Shown one piece after another: positions 34,420 through 43,768 of a stretch of 64,000 bases of DNA (position 1 is its first letter; the number at the start of each line of letters is the position of its first letter). Both the position numbers and the translations under genes were made by a program. The notes under the pieces were generated by a model that was not told the origin of the DNA, made no database searches, and saw only the letters and a program-made list of their open reading frames with translations. Origin of the DNA: an uncultured Actinomycetes bacterium (GTDB taxonomy: Bacteria > Actinomycetota > Acidimicrobiia > Acidimicrobiales > RAAP-2); assembly GCA_903871335.1 (NCBI GenBank), contig CAIQGE010000015.1, positions 56,478 to 120,477 of the forward strand, read 5' to 3'.

Positions 34420-35222
34420 GCGCCATCGACGTTCATTCTCTCGGCGTCACGATTGACGGCGCCGTCCTCTTGTCCGAGGTCACCTTGAGTTTGGAGGTGG
34501 GTCGCTGGTACACGGTGATCGGCCCGAATGGCGCGGGCAAGACCACACTCGTCGAGACCGTCGCCGGCGTTCGCGCGCCCTCGACGGGATCGGTGCTGAT
34601 TGAGGGCCACGACGTGCACGCGTTGAAGGAGCGAGATCGAGCTCGGCTCGTCGCTCTCGTTCCCCAGCACCCGGTCATTCCCGCGGGGATGGACGTATGG
34701 GATTACGTGATCCTGGGTCGCACGCCGCACCACGGTCTCTTGCGGGGCGGTTCGGCGTCCGATGACGCTCTCGTGGATGACGTCCTCGCCCGCGTGGGGC
34801 TCACCCGACTGGCACACCGCGACGTCACGACTCTTTCCGGTGGCGAGCGCCAACGAGCCGTGTGGGCTCGCGCGCTCGTGCAGTCGACACGCGTGGTCGT
34901 CCTCGACGAGCCCACAACCGGGATGGACGTGCGTCACCAAACTGAGATGTTGGAACTCCTGCGACGCGAAGTCGACGATTGTGGTCTCACGGTGTTAGCA
35001 ACCCTCCATGATTTGACGCTCGCCGGCCAATTCGCCGATGACTTAATTCTTCTCGAAGGTGGGCGAGTGCGTGAAACCGGTCTCGCCCGCGACGTCGTGC
35101 GATCCCCGGCCTTGTCGGCGGCCTACGGAACCGAACTGCGGGTGGTCGACGTGGACGGTGCGGACGTGGTGGTGCCCGTCGTAACGAGAGTCTCAGAGCG
35201 AGCGGTGACCTCGAGCACCTGA
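34416..35222 (+). CDS. btuD: Cobalamin-type ABC transporter ATPase
   Basis: A 268-residue ABC ATPase. Walker A is GPNGAGKTT (about 36-44), the Q loop is LVPQHP, the signature is LSGGERQRAVWARAL (about 143-157), Walker B with the catalytic Glu is VVLDEPTTGMD (about 164-174), and the switch His is in LATLHDLTLAG. It powers corrinoid import with the preceding permease. GTG 34416 is selected because it overlaps the permease stop. All three genes follow the riboswitch and should be regulated together. Confidence 0.92.
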   Translation: MSAIDVHSLGVTIDGAVLLSEVTLSLEVGRWYTVIGPNGAGKTTLVETVAGVRAPSTGSVLIEGHDVHALKERDRARLVALVPQHPVIPAGMDVWDYVILGRTPHHGLLRGGSASDDALVDDVLARVGLTRLAHRDVTTLSGGERQRAVWARALVQSTRVVVLDEPTTGMDVRHQTEMLELLRREVDDCGLTVLATLHDLTLAGQFADDLILLEGGRVRETGLARDVVRSPALSAAYGTELRVVDVDGADVVVPVVTRVSERAVTSST

Positions 35223-35284
35223 GTTGCGTTCGGTGTCTATTTCTGTATCCCGTAGGCTGGATCAAAGCGTTGAAGGGATACACC

Positions 35285-36703
35285 GTGCGTCGCACGAAGA
35301 TTGTTGCCACACTCGGGCCCACGTCTGAGCCCGAAGACGTCGTCAAAGGCCTGGTCGAAGCGGGCGTCGACGTATTCCGATTGTCGTTCGCCCACGGCGA
35401 TTTGCCGTCGAACATTGAACGTCTCCGTCGTTTGCGTCAACTCGCACCCGAAATGGCGATCATGGTGGACATCCCGGGTCCCAAGATTCGTGCGGGCTCC
35501 TTCGGGTCCGAGCCAATTGCCCTCGGCTACGGCGACGAGATCGAACTCGTCGCTGGTTTTGGCGAAACGTCCACGCACGAACGCATCTATGTCGAGCGCG
35601 ATGGCGTGATCAGCGCTCTGCGCGCGGGCGACGTGATTCACATCGGTGACGGTGGCGTCTCGCTCGAGATCGTCACGACGGGCACAACGGCGAAAGCTCG
35701 GATCATCTCCGGCGGTGCGGTTCTCGGTAAGCCGGGCCTTTCTTTTCCGTCGTCGATCATCAATGACCGCTTGCCGACCCCTGAAGATCGCGAGCGTCTC
35801 GAGGCCCTGCGGCACGAGGATTTCGAGTTCCTGGCCGTGTCCTTCGTCCGCTCCGCGTTCGACATGATTGCGGTTCGCAGCGTGCTGTCGCGCGAGGACG
35901 TTCTCATGATGGCCAAGATCGAGACCGCCGAAGGCGTGGAGAATTTGGCCGAAATTGTCGAAGTGGCCGACGCGATCATGGTGGCTCGTGGTGACCTGGG
36001 TGTGCGGATGCCGATTGAAGACGTGCCGCACCTCCAAAAAGAAATCGTCCGCGAAGGTATCCGTTTTGCTCGCCCCGTTGTCGTGGCCACTCAGATGCTC
36101 GAATCCATGACGCACGCTCGCGTGCCGACCCGCGCCGAAGTCACCGACGTCGCGAACGCCGTCTTCGACGGTGCGAGTGCCGTGATGCTGAGCGCCGAGA
36201 CGGCCATTGGTCACGACCCCGTGGGAGTGGTCGAGACCATGTGTCGCATCGTCGAGCGAGCCGAAGAGAACTTCCCGTATCAAAAATGGGGTTCCCAGCT
36301 CGGGGTGCAGGAAGTCTCAGGTACTCGCAGCGAGGCCATTCGCATCACGGCCGCGATGACGGGTGCCGCGTGGCGCGCCGCGATGGAAGAAGAAGCGGCC
36401 GCGATCGTGGCGTGCACTCATTCGGGCATGACCGCTCGATCTATTTCGCGTTTTCGCCCGCCGATGCCGATTCTTGCGGTGACCTCGAGCGTCAAGACGG
36501 CGCGTCAGTTGCGGAGTTCGTGGGGTGTCGTGGACGTTCTGCTGTCCGATAAGACCGACATGAACGACTTGACCGATATCGCGATTGCCCGCTTGAAGGA
36601 GACCGGTCTCGTCGAAACGGGTGACGCCGTCGTGATCATGGCGGGTTCGCACGGAAGTGGTCAATCGACGACCGACACCGTACGCATGACAATCGTCAAC
36701 TAG
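35285..36703 (+). CDS. pyk: Pyruvate kinase
   Basis: A 472-residue pyruvate kinase, which makes pyruvate and ATP from phosphoenolpyruvate and ADP. The start RRTKIVATLGPTS, FRLSFAHG (FRLNFSHG-like), MVDIPGPKIRAG (about 58-69), MAKIETAEGVENLAEI (catalytic Lys of the MxKIE motif, about 212-227), MVARGDLGVRMP (about 235-246) and VATQMLESM are all present, followed by the regulatory C domain with CTHSGMTAR. In FAHG the usual Asn-Ser is changed to Ala. GTG 35285 follows GAAGGGA; TTG 35270 is a weaker in-frame option. TAGGCT at 35252-35257 may be the -10. Confidence 0.95.
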   Translation: MRRTKIVATLGPTSEPEDVVKGLVEAGVDVFRLSFAHGDLPSNIERLRRLRQLAPEMAIMVDIPGPKIRAGSFGSEPIALGYGDEIELVAGFGETSTHERIYVERDGVISALRAGDVIHIGDGGVSLEIVTTGTTAKARIISGGAVLGKPGLSFPSSIINDRLPTPEDRERLEALRHEDFEFLAVSFVRSAFDMIAVRSVLSREDVLMMAKIETAEGVENLAEIVEVADAIMVARGDLGVRMPIEDVPHLQKEIVREGIRFARPVVVATQMLESMTHARVPTRAEVTDVANAVFDGASAVMLSAETAIGHDPVGVVETMCRIVERAEENFPYQKWGSQLGVQEVSGTRSEAIRITAAMTGAAWRAAMEEEAAAIVACTHSGMTARSISRFRPPMPILAVTSSVKTARQLRSSWGVVDVLLSDKTDMNDLTDIAIARLKETGLVETGDAVVIMAGSHGSGQSTTDTVRMTIVN

Positions 36704-36748
36704 CAGCGAAGCGGACCAGGCTCTCCTCGCGTCGCGACAACGAATCAG

Positions 36749-36820
36749 TGCCCCCGGCAGGAATCGAACCTGCGCCCCCGGCTTCGGAGGCCGGTGCTCT
36801 ATCCGCTGAGCTACGAGGGC
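36749..36820 (-). tRNA. tRNA-Arg (anticodon CCG)
   Basis: On the minus strand a full cloverleaf: acceptor GCCCTCG with CGGGGGC, D arm AGCTCAGCGGATAGAGC, anticodon stem CCGGC/GCCGG around loop CTCCGAA (anticodon CCG, reading CGG), T arm GCAGGTTCGATTCCTGC, discriminator A. The 3' CCA is not encoded. It lies between convergent pyk and divergent lysA. Confidence 0.96.
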
Positions 36821-36882
36821 GAGAAGTCAACTCTACCCGTCGCCTCGCTCGTCGCGAAATGAAGGTAGCGACGCGCCCGAAT

Positions 36883-36895
36883 TAAGGTCTCGTCA
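36883..36895 (+). promoter_or_regulatory. Candidate leaderless promoter of lysA
   Basis: TAAGGT (36883-36888), 6 nt, ATG 36895. No ribosome binding site is visible. Confidence 0.5.
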
Positions 36896-38160
36896 TGGCG
36901 GCACCGATCGATCCTCGACTCTTGCCCACGAACGTCACGATGATCGAGGGTGATGTTCTGATCGGGGGCGTCTCGTTGACGCAACTCGCCGCCAAATATC
37001 TCACGCCGCTGTTCGTCTACGACGAGGACATGCTGAGGGCGCGGTGCGCGGAGGCCGCCGCGGCCTTCGACGACGGTGTCGCCTTTGCGTCGAAGTCCTT
37101 TCTGTGCGGGGCGATGGCCAAGATTGCCGTGGACGCAGGTCTGTGCATCGACGTGGCAACTGAAGGAGAGATGGATCTCGTCCTGAGAGCTGGTGTGCGT
37201 CCGGATCGCGTCATTGTGCACGGCAACAACAAGTCCGAGCAGGAACTACGCCGCGCGATCGAACTCGGGGTGCACCGATTGATCGTGGACAACTTTGACG
37301 AGATCGATCGCCTCGAGCGCTTGGCCGATCCGGCGCGTCCTGTTCAGTGCCTGCTCCGCGTGACGCCGGGCGTGGAAGCGCATACGCACGAATTTGTCCG
37401 CACCGGCCAGGAGGACACGAAGTTCGGACTCTCGATTCAGCGCGGCGATGCGGCGAGGGCTTGGGGACGTTTGCGATCGATGTCGGGCGTCGAGGCCGTC
37501 GGTATTCACGCCCACATTGGATCTCAAATCTTCGACACGACCGCCTTCGAGGCCACTATTTCAATTCTCGGTGATTTCGTCCGCGATCTCGGCGTACGCG
37601 AGGTCTGCGTGGGCGGTGGCATCGGCGTGCCGTATGTCGCCGGTGAGATGGCGCCGTCGTTGACGGAGTGGGGGGCGGCCGTGCGCGCCGCCGCGAATAT
37701 TCATTTGCCCGAGGGAACGCGCCTGACCGCCGAGCCGGGGCGGTCCATTGTGGCGGCTGCTGCGGTCACTGTCTACAAGGTGGGAGCCATCAAGCCCGTC
37801 GCGCAACGCACGTACATGGCGGTCGACGGCGGCATGAGTGATAATCCTCGCCCCGTGCTCTACGGGTCCGGATACGAAACCTTCGCCGTCGGCGATCCTC
37901 TCGCGGAGAGGTCCGAGGCCTACCGCGTGGTGGGCAAGCACTGCGAGAGTGGTGACGTTCTCGTGGACGAGGCGTGGTTGCCAGTGAGTACGGGGGTTGA
38001 TGACCTCATCGCGACACCGGTAACCGGCGCGTACGGATATTCGATGGCGTCGAACTACAACCGGGTGCCTCGACCGGCAGTTGTTTTTGTGCGCGACGGA
38101 GTCGACCGCTTGGTACTACGTCGTGAAACCATGGATGACCTCTTTCGCCTCGAGGTCTGA
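36895..38160 (+). CDS. lysA: Diaminopimelate decarboxylase
   Basis: A 421-residue PLP enzyme of the alanine racemase fold III that makes L-lysine from meso-diaminopimelate. VAFASKSFLCGAMAKIA (about 60-76) carries the PLP lysine; IGIHAHIGSQIFD (about 201-213), CVGGGIGVPY (about 237-246), LTAEPGRSIVA (about 276-286), and GKHCESGDVL (about 342-351) with the dimer-site Cys follow; ASNYNRVPRPAVVFV is the usual C-terminal stretch. The start MAAPIDPRLLPTNVT is typical. In actinobacteria lysA heads the lysA-hom-thrC group, as here. Confidence 0.96.
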   Translation: MAAPIDPRLLPTNVTMIEGDVLIGGVSLTQLAAKYLTPLFVYDEDMLRARCAEAAAAFDDGVAFASKSFLCGAMAKIAVDAGLCIDVATEGEMDLVLRAGVRPDRVIVHGNNKSEQELRRAIELGVHRLIVDNFDEIDRLERLADPARPVQCLLRVTPGVEAHTHEFVRTGQEDTKFGLSIQRGDAARAWGRLRSMSGVEAVGIHAHIGSQIFDTTAFEATISILGDFVRDLGVREVCVGGGIGVPYVAGEMAPSLTEWGAAVRAAANIHLPEGTRLTAEPGRSIVAAAAVTVYKVGAIKPVAQRTYMAVDGGMSDNPRPVLYGSGYETFAVGDPLAERSEAYRVVGKHCESGDVLVDEAWLPVSTGVDDLIATPVTGAYGYSMASNYNRVPRPAVVFVRDGVDRLVLRRETMDDLFRLEV

Positions 38161-38184
38161 ATTTTTCGCGACCTAGCGGCCGGT

Positions 38185-38197
38185 TAGCCTTGATACA
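38185..38197 (+). promoter_or_regulatory. Candidate leaderless promoter of hom
   Basis: TAGCCT (38185-38190), 6 nt, ATG 38197. No Shine-Dalgarno sequence is present. Confidence 0.5.
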
Positions 38198-39492
38198 TGG
38201 AAACCGCGGTGGTCAAGGTCGGATTGATCGGCGCCGGCACCGTGGGTTCGTCCCTGGCGCAATTACTCCTCGACGCGAACCGGGTCGATATGTTGATCGA
38301 CGCCGCTGGCGCTCGACTGGAACTGGTGACTGTCGCGGTCCGGGACCAGTCCAAGCCACGTGCGGGAATTCCTTCGGAACTGCTGAGCGATGACGCCGCG
38401 TTCGTGGCGGGCCACGCACCGATTGATGTCCTCGTTGAGGTGATGGGTGGCGTCGAGGAGACGCGAGGATTGATTGAAGCCGCGCTCCGACGAGGCGTGA
38501 CGGTGGTCACCGCCAACAAGGCCTTGATGGCGGCGGCCGGTACGGAACTCGTGCAGTTGGCCTACGCGAACGGGGCGGACTTGTACTACGAAGGTGCCGT
38601 GGCCGGGGGCATTCCGATTCTGCGGGCGCTGCGCACGTCGATGGCCGGTGAACGAATTAATCGAGTCATGGGCATCGTGAACGGCACGACGAACTTCATC
38701 CTGTCGAAGATGACGAGCGAGGGGAGCGATTACGCCGATGTTCTGGCCGAAGCTCAAGCCTTGGGGTACGCCGAAGCTGACCCGACCGCTGACGTCGAAG
38801 GATTCGACGCCGCAGCGAAGGTGACGATTCTGGCCTCGTTGGCCTTCGGCACGCCGCTCGAAGGAGAGGTGATCTTTCGCGAAGGCATCACGAAGATTCG
38901 GTCCATTGATGTGGCCTACGCACGTCATCACGGTTACGTCATCAAATTGTTGGGCATCGCCGAACGCGTGGGCGATCACGCGATCTCCCGTCGCGTCCAC
39001 GTGGCGATGTTGCCGGAAGAACACCCGTTGGCGAGCGTGCACGGCGCCTTCAATGCCGTCTTCGTCGAGGGCGCGTTCTCCGGTCCCCTGATGTGGATGG
39101 GCCAAGGAGCGGGCGGCAACCCGACCGCCGCCGCGGTGCTCGGAGATGTGGTGGTCGCGGCTCGTAATCGAGTGACGGGGCGCTGCGACGCGCCGCTCTC
39201 GGTGGACGAGACGTTGCAGAACTACCCCATGGGCGAGCTGCAAACCGAGTTCTATTTGACCGTCGACGTTCTCGACCGACCGGGCGTCCTGGCACTGGTC
39301 ACGGGGGTCTTTGGCGAACACGCGGTGTCCATCCGGTCGATGGAGCAATCAGGTTTCGGCGACGAAGCGCGCTTGACGTTCATCACGCACCTGGCCTTTG
39401 AGTCCGACATCGCCGCCACCATCGAGGACCTCGAACAACTTGACGTCGTCGACTCAGTGGGCGCATGTATTCGCATCGTGGGAGAGGAATAG
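38197..39492 (+). CDS. hom: Homoserine dehydrogenase
   Basis: A 431-residue homoserine dehydrogenase, reducing aspartate semialdehyde to homoserine. The Rossmann motif [12 protein letters not shown] (about 9-20), [13 protein letters not shown] (about 103-115), [16 protein letters not shown] (about 130-145), [11 protein letters not shown] (about 162-172) and the substrate block [29 protein letters not shown] (about 189-217) are intact. Residues 350-431 form an ACT domain ([30 protein letters not shown]), the usual site of threonine feedback control. thrC follows two bases after the stop. Confidence 0.96.
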   Translation: METAVVKVGLIGAGTVGSSLAQLLLDANRVDMLIDAAGARLELVTVAVRDQSKPRAGIPSELLSDDAAFVAGHAPIDVLVEVMGGVEETRGLIEAALRRGVTVVTANKALMAAAGTELVQLAYANGADLYYEGAVAGGIPILRALRTSMAGERINRVMGIVNGTTNFILSKMTSEGSDYADVLAEAQALGYAEADPTADVEGFDAAAKVTILASLAFGTPLEGEVIFREGITKIRSIDVAYARHHGYVIKLLGIAERVGDHAISRRVHVAMLPEEHPLASVHGAFNAVFVEGAFSGPLMWMGQGAGGNPTAAAVLGDVVVAARNRVTGRCDAPLSVDETLQNYPMGELQTEFYLTVDVLDRPGVLALVTGVFGEHAVSIRSMEQSGFGDEARLTFITHLAFESDIAATIEDLEQLDVVDSVGACIRIVGEE

Positions 39493-39494
39493 TC

Positions 39495-40532
39495 GTGGGT
39501 GGTTGGAAGGGACTCGTCAGGGAGTACGGCGACTGGCTCGACCTGCGCGGAGTGACCGACGTGGTGACGCTGCTCGAAGGCAACACGCCACTGCTGCACG
39601 CCGAACGCTTGTCCGAGCGCGTGGGTGCGGACGTGTGGCTGAAGTTAGAGGGTCTCAATCCGACCGGCTCGTTCAAGGATCGTGGCATGACCATGGCGAT
39701 CACGAAAGCGAAGTCGGCGGGCGCGACAACGGTCGTCTGCGGTTCGACGGGCAACACGTCCGCGGCTGCGGCGGCGTACGCGGCGCGAGCGGGAATGGGT
39801 TGCGTCGTCCTCGTTCCCGAAGGCAAGATCGCGCTCGGTAAATTGGCGCAGGCCATTGTCTACGGTGCCGAAGTCGTCCAAATTCGCGGCAACTTCGATC
39901 GAGCCCTGAATCTGGCGCGTGAGCTGACCCAGCACATGCCCATCACGATCGTGAATTCGATCAACCCGGACCGCATTGAAGGCCAAAAGACCGGCGCGTT
40001 CGAGCTGGTCGATGAGCTCGGTGATGCGCCGGACATTCTCGCGATTCCGGTCGGAAACGCGGGCAACATTTCGGCCTACTGGCGAGGATTCACGCAATAT
40101 CACTTCGCGAAAAAGTCGGCCACGTTGCCCAAGATGTGGGGCTTCCAAGCCGCCGGCGCGGCGCCCATCGTTCTCGGCCACCGCGTGGACGAGCCCGAAA
40201 CGATCGCGACCGCGATTCGCATCGGCAACCCCGCGAGTTGGGTCCCGGCGCTCGAAGCCGTCGACGAATCCCACGGGGCGATTCGTGCGGTGACCGATGA
40301 CGAGTTGTTGGACGCGTGGAGTTTCCTCGCTCGTCACGAATCGGTCTTCTGCGAACCCGCGTCGGCCGCCTCCGTCGCCGGTCTGTTGAAGTTCGGCGTG
40401 CCTGCCGGGTCACGCATCGTGTGCGTTCTGACCGGTAATGGCCTGAAGGATCCTGACACCGCCGTCTCTCGCGCGGCCACACCGGTGGTTGTGGATTCGT
40501 CCATCGAAGCATTGTTGGCGCATCTTTCGTAA
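39495..40532 (+). CDS. thrC: Threonine synthase
   Basis: A 345-residue PLP-dependent threonine synthase of the short class. [18 protein letters not shown] (about 25-42), the PLP lysine in [15 protein letters not shown] (about 53-67), the phosphate-binding [17 protein letters not shown] (about 84-100) and the glycine-rich [15 protein letters not shown] (about 185-199) are present. It converts O-phosphohomoserine to threonine. GTG 39495 is favoured by GGAGAGGA 5-12 nt before it. In mycobacteria thrB follows; here rho comes next and no homoserine kinase is in the window. Confidence 0.96.
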   Translation: MGGWKGLVREYGDWLDLRGVTDVVTLLEGNTPLLHAERLSERVGADVWLKLEGLNPTGSFKDRGMTMAITKAKSAGATTVVCGSTGNTSAAAAAYAARAGMGCVVLVPEGKIALGKLAQAIVYGAEVVQIRGNFDRALNLARELTQHMPITIVNSINPDRIEGQKTGAFELVDELGDAPDILAIPVGNAGNISAYWRGFTQYHFAKKSATLPKMWGFQAAGAAPIVLGHRVDEPETIATAIRIGNPASWVPALEAVDESHGAIRAVTDDELLDAWSFLARHESVFCEPASAASVAGLLKFGVPAGSRIVCVLTGNGLKDPDTAVSRAATPVVVDSSIEALLAHLS

Positions 40533-40561
40533 AGAAGTGGCGACGCGGGTGGCGGGCCCGC

Positions 40562-40567
40562 TAGAGT
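40562..40567 (+). promoter_or_regulatory. Candidate -10 box of rho
   Basis: TAGAGT at 40562-40567, giving a leader of about 105 nt before ATG 40680. The leader holds no ORF I can support; Rho leaders are often autoregulated. Confidence 0.4.
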
Positions 40568-40679
40568 GACAACGTCACCGACTGACGGCCTAGCCGAAGT
40601 ACGGAACTCTCTCCTGGTGACACTTCTCCCTTATTTTTCGTCGCTGCTGTGTACCTGCGGTGTGACGAGGAAGGAATTC

Positions 40680-42404
40680 ATGGCTTCAGTGCCCAACTCG
40701 AAGAGCGTGCTCGAAACAAAAGAGCGCGAGGAACTTCAGCAAATCGCTTCCGCGATTGGTGTGAAGACGTCTGCTCGTGCTTCCAAGGCCACGCTCATCT
40801 CCGCCATTCTCGAATCGACCCCTCAAGGTGCACCGGGTGCGCCGGCGGCCAAGACCAAGGAGTCGGCGTCGAGCAGTAGCGATAACGCCGACGACACGCC
40901 TCGTCGCAGTGGACCGATTCGCTCGCGACGCACGGTGAGTGCTCCCGAAACTCCCGAGACCGATTACGACGACTTCGTCAAGGAAGTGACGTCGGAGGCG
41001 CCCGCGCCCGTGTCGTCACCCGCGTCGACCGAAGCGACGGCCGAGTCCTCGGCGACGCCGACACCCGCACCGCGAGCCGAGCGACCGCCGCGAGAGTTCA
41101 ATGGCAATAACGGTGGCAACGGCTCCCAAGGCCAAGGCCAAGGTCAAGGCCAAGGTCAAGGTCCCGACGGCAATCGCAATCGACGCAATCGACGCAACCG
41201 CGGCCGTGACCGATTCGAACGCGGTGGCGAACCGCAGAGTGGGGCCGATCAGCCCTACAACGGCGAGCTGATTGAGATTCAAGGTCTGTTGGATCTGCGT
41301 GATGACGGTTATGGGTTTCTGCGAACCAATGGATACCAGCCCAGCCCGAAAGACGTGTACGTCTCCATCAGCCAGGTTCGTCGTTACTCGCTGCGCAAGG
41401 GTGACGCCATTGAAGGTGCGTTCCGTCCCGCCGGCAGCAACGAGAAGTACGCGGCGCTGTTGCGCGTGGACCGCATCCAGGGTCTCGACCCGGAAGTCGC
41501 GAAGCTGCGCCCACGTTTCGAGGACCTCACGCCGCTGTTCCCGGACGAGAAGCTCAAGTTGGAGACCAATGAGGGCAAGAACGATCTGACGCCCCGCATT
41601 GTCGACCTGATTTCTCCGATTGGCAAGGGTCAGCGTGGACTCATCGTCTCCCCGCCGAAGGCCGGTAAGACGACGATCATGAAGCAGATCGCGCAGTCGA
41701 TTGAACAAAACAATCCTGACGTGCACCTCATGGTGCTCCTCGTGGACGAACGTCCCGAAGAAGTCACCGACATGCGTCGCAGCGTGCGCGGTGAAGTAAT
41801 CGCCTCCACCTTCGACCGACCCGCCGACGAACACACCCACATCGCCGAACTCTCCATCGAGCGCGCGAAGCGCCTCGTCGAGATGGGGCGCGACGTCGTG
41901 ATCATCTTGGACGGCATCACCCGTCTCGCGCGTGCCTACAACCTGGCGCAGCCGGCCACGGGACGCATCATGTCGGGTGGTGTCGACTCTGGCGCGCTCT
42001 ATCCCCCGAAGAAGTTTTTCGGAGCAGCTCGCAACATCGAAGAGGGCGGTTCCCTCACGATCCTGGCGACCGCGTTGGTCGAGACCGGATCGAAGATGGA
42101 CGAAGTTATTTTCGAGGAATTCAAGGGCACCGGCAACATGGAGCTCAAGTTGGATCGTCGTCTGGCGGAGCGTCGCCTGTATCCCGCCATTGACGTCAAC
42201 GGATCCTCGACCCGTCACGAAGAATTGCTCTTTGACCGTGATCAGCTGACCCAGGTGTGGAAGCTGCGCCGAGTGCTGAACGGCCTCGCGTCGGAGGGTC
42301 GAGAGGCCGCCGGACTCGAATTGTTGATCGACAAACTCAAGCAGACGCGCTCAAATGACGAGTTCCTAGCCGAGATCGGCCGGGGCCCGAGTCCCACTAG
42401 CTGA
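40680..42404 (+). CDS. rho: Transcription termination factor Rho
   Basis: A 574-residue RNA-dependent ATPase hexamer. Residues 1-45 form the Rho_N helical domain. Residues about 45-190 are an actinobacterial low-complexity insertion: acidic and Ser/Thr-rich first, then a GQGQ repeat and an Arg/Asn-rich stretch ([19 protein letters not shown]). The RNA-binding cold-shock domain follows ([20 protein letters not shown], about 202-221), then the ATPase with Walker [12 protein letters not shown] (about 323-333), Walker [18 protein letters not shown] and the Q/R loops near [27 protein letters not shown] 40680 follows AGGAAGGA; an in-frame GTG at 40566 is unlikely. Confidence 0.95.
   Translation: MASVPNSKSVLETKEREELQQIASAIGVKTSARASKATLISAILESTPQGAPGAPAAKTKESASSSSDNADDTPRRSGPIRSRRTVSAPETPETDYDDFVKEVTSEAPAPVSSPASTEATAESSATPTPAPRAERPPREFNGNNGGNGSQGQGQGQGQGQGPDGNRNRRNRRNRGRDRFERGGEPQSGADQPYNGELIEIQGLLDLRDDGYGFLRTNGYQPSPKDVYVSISQVRRYSLRKGDAIEGAFRPAGSNEKYAALLRVDRIQGLDPEVAKLRPRFEDLTPLFPDEKLKLETNEGKNDLTPRIVDLISPIGKGQRGLIVSPPKAGKTTIMKQIAQSIEQNNPDVHLMVLLVDERPEEVTDMRRSVRGEVIASTFDRPADEHTHIAELSIERAKRLVEMGRDVVIILDGITRLARAYNLAQPATGRIMSGGVDSGALYPPKKFFGAARNIEEGGSLTILATALVETGSKMDEVIFEEFKGTGNMELKLDRRLAERRLYPAIDVNGSSTRHEELLFDRDQLTQVWKLRRVLNGLASEGREAAGLELLIDKLKQTRSNDEFLAEIGRGPSPTS
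41128..41161 (+). repeat. Short tandem repeat in rho (GG[C/T]CAA)
   Basis: Five to six tandem copies of the hexamer GGCCAA/GGTCAA encode a run of Gly-Gln pairs in the Rho insertion. In-frame unit number could vary between strains. Confidence 0.8.
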
Positions 42405-42413
42405 TAAAGCCGC

Positions 42414-42419
42414 TAGAAT
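42414..42419 (+). promoter_or_regulatory. Candidate -10 box of rpmE
   Basis: TAGAAT at 42414-42419, giving a leader of about 17 nt that includes AAGGAG before ATG 42443. Confidence 0.4.
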
Positions 42420-42442
42420 CTAAGGCCGCACCAAGGAGAGCT

Positions 42443-42667
42443 ATGAAGCCCGACATTCACCCCAACTACGGCGAAGCCACCGTTACCTGCTCCTGCGGCA
42501 ACACCTTCACCACCCAGTCGACGAAGCCGACGCTGAGCGTCGAGCTCTGCAACGAGTGCCACCCCTTCTTTACGGGTAAGCAGAAGTTGGTCGACACCGG
42601 TGGCCGCGTCGAGCGATTCCAGCGCCGTTACGCGCAGAAGACCAAGACGCGTACGCCCAAGGCGTAA
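42443..42667 (+). CDS. rpmE: 50S ribosomal protein L31
   Basis: A 74-residue L31 starting [22 protein letters not shown]. Four cysteines, in TCSCG (C16, C18) and LCNECHPFF (C37, C40), make this the zinc-binding C+ form. The basic tail [13 protein letters not shown] reaches the ribosome. It follows rho and precedes prfA, the standard actinobacterial order. ATG 42443 has AAGGAGA upstream. Confidence 0.97.
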   Translation: MKPDIHPNYGEATVTCSCGNTFTTQSTKPTLSVELCNECHPFFTGKQKLVDTGGRVERFQRRYAQKTKTRTPKA

Positions 42668-42688
42668 CCGTCTGGCCCTCCCGCCGCA

Positions 42689-43768
42689 GTGCAATCCCTC
42701 GACGAGACCCTGACGTCTCTCAGCGACGAACTTCGTACGGTCGAAGCCGCCCTCGCGGAACCCGACGTCGCGTCTGATCTCGCTCGCCTCCGGGACCTGT
42801 CACGTCGACACAAGATTCTCACGGAGATCGTGACGACCTGGACGGCCTTCACGAACGTGCGCGATGACCTCGTGACCGCCCGCGAAATGTTCAACGAGTC
42901 GACCGGCGATGAACGCGAGATCTGGCGTGACGAGATGACGACCGCGGAATTGCGCCTCGAAGAGTTGCAGTTGGAGATCGAGACACTCTTGTTGCCGCGG
43001 GACCCGAACGACGGTCGCAACGTGATTATCGAGATTCGCGGCGCGGAAGGTGGCGAGGAGGCAAATCTTTTCGCGGCTGATCTCGCCGAGATGTATCGCC
43101 GCTACGCCGCCCAGCGTGGATGGAAACTTGAAGTCGTCGAGGAACGCGAGTCCCCTCAGGGTGGCCTTGACGAAGTGACGTTCCTCATCAAGGGCGACGA
43201 CGCGTGGCAGCGACTGGAACAAGAAGGTGGCGTCCACCGCGTCCAGCGCGTGCCGGTCACCGAAGCCAAAGGCCGTGTGCACACCTCGTCGGCCACCGTC
43301 TCGGTGTTGCCAGAGGCCGAGGAAGTTGACGTGGAAATCGAGCCGAACGAGATTCGTGTCGACGTCTACCGCTCGTCGGGACCGGGTGGTCAGAGTGTGA
43401 ACACCACCGACTCCGCGGTGCGCATCACCCACTTGCCGACCGGGATCGTGGTCTCGATGCAGGACGAAAAGAGTCAGATTCAAAACCGGGCCAAGGCCAT
43501 GATCGTCCTGCGCTCGCGGCTCTTGAAGGCGGCACAGGACGCGCAAGCCAGCGAGCTCGGCGACCTCAAGCGGAGCCAATTAGGTGGTGGCGGCCGATCG
43601 GAAAAGATCCGCACCTACAACTTCAAGGAAAATCGGGTGACCGACCACCGCATCGGTCTGACGCTGCATTCGCTGGACGCGACATTGCAGGGTGATCTTG
43701 ATCCTTTGGTGGACGCATTGCTCGCCGACAAGCGAGCCCGACAGCTCGGCGAAGGTGACGGACGCTAG
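42689..43768 (+). CDS. prfA: Peptide chain release factor 1
   Basis: A 359-residue class I release factor for UAA and UAG. The GGQ loop is [20 protein letters not shown] (GGQ about 233-235), where the Gln is the methylation target of PrmC encoded next. The stop-codon tripeptide is PVT in [16 protein letters not shown], the PxT of RF1 rather than the SPF of RF2. GTG 42689 lies 21 nt after the L31 stop. Its end overlaps prmC by 14 nt. Confidence 0.96.
   Translation: MQSLDETLTSLSDELRTVEAALAEPDVASDLARLRDLSRRHKILTEIVTTWTAFTNVRDDLVTAREMFNESTGDEREIWRDEMTTAELRLEELQLEIETLLLPRDPNDGRNVIIEIRGAEGGEEANLFAADLAEMYRRYAAQRGWKLEVVEERESPQGGLDEVTFLIKGDDAWQRLEQEGGVHRVQRVPVTEAKGRVHTSSATVSVLPEAEEVDVEIEPNEIRVDVYRSSGPGGQSVNTTDSAVRITHLPTGIVVSMQDEKSQIQNRAKAMIVLRSRLLKAAQDAQASELGDLKRSQLGGGGRSEKIRTYNFKENRVTDHRIGLTLHSLDATLQGDLDPLVDALLADKRARQLGEGDGR

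Noticed and set aside
36704..36894. Integration site at tRNA-Arg
   Set aside because: No integrase gene, no repeated tRNA 3' end and no phage-like genes are visible in the window.
41128..41161. The rho hexamer repeat as a CRISPR-like or mobile repeat
   Set aside because: Units are contiguous, in frame and encode Gly-Gln pairs; there are no spacers.
41016..42218. A 400-codon minus-strand open frame inside rho
   Set aside because: It is fully antisense to conserved Rho sequence, low in complexity and has no recognisable domain.
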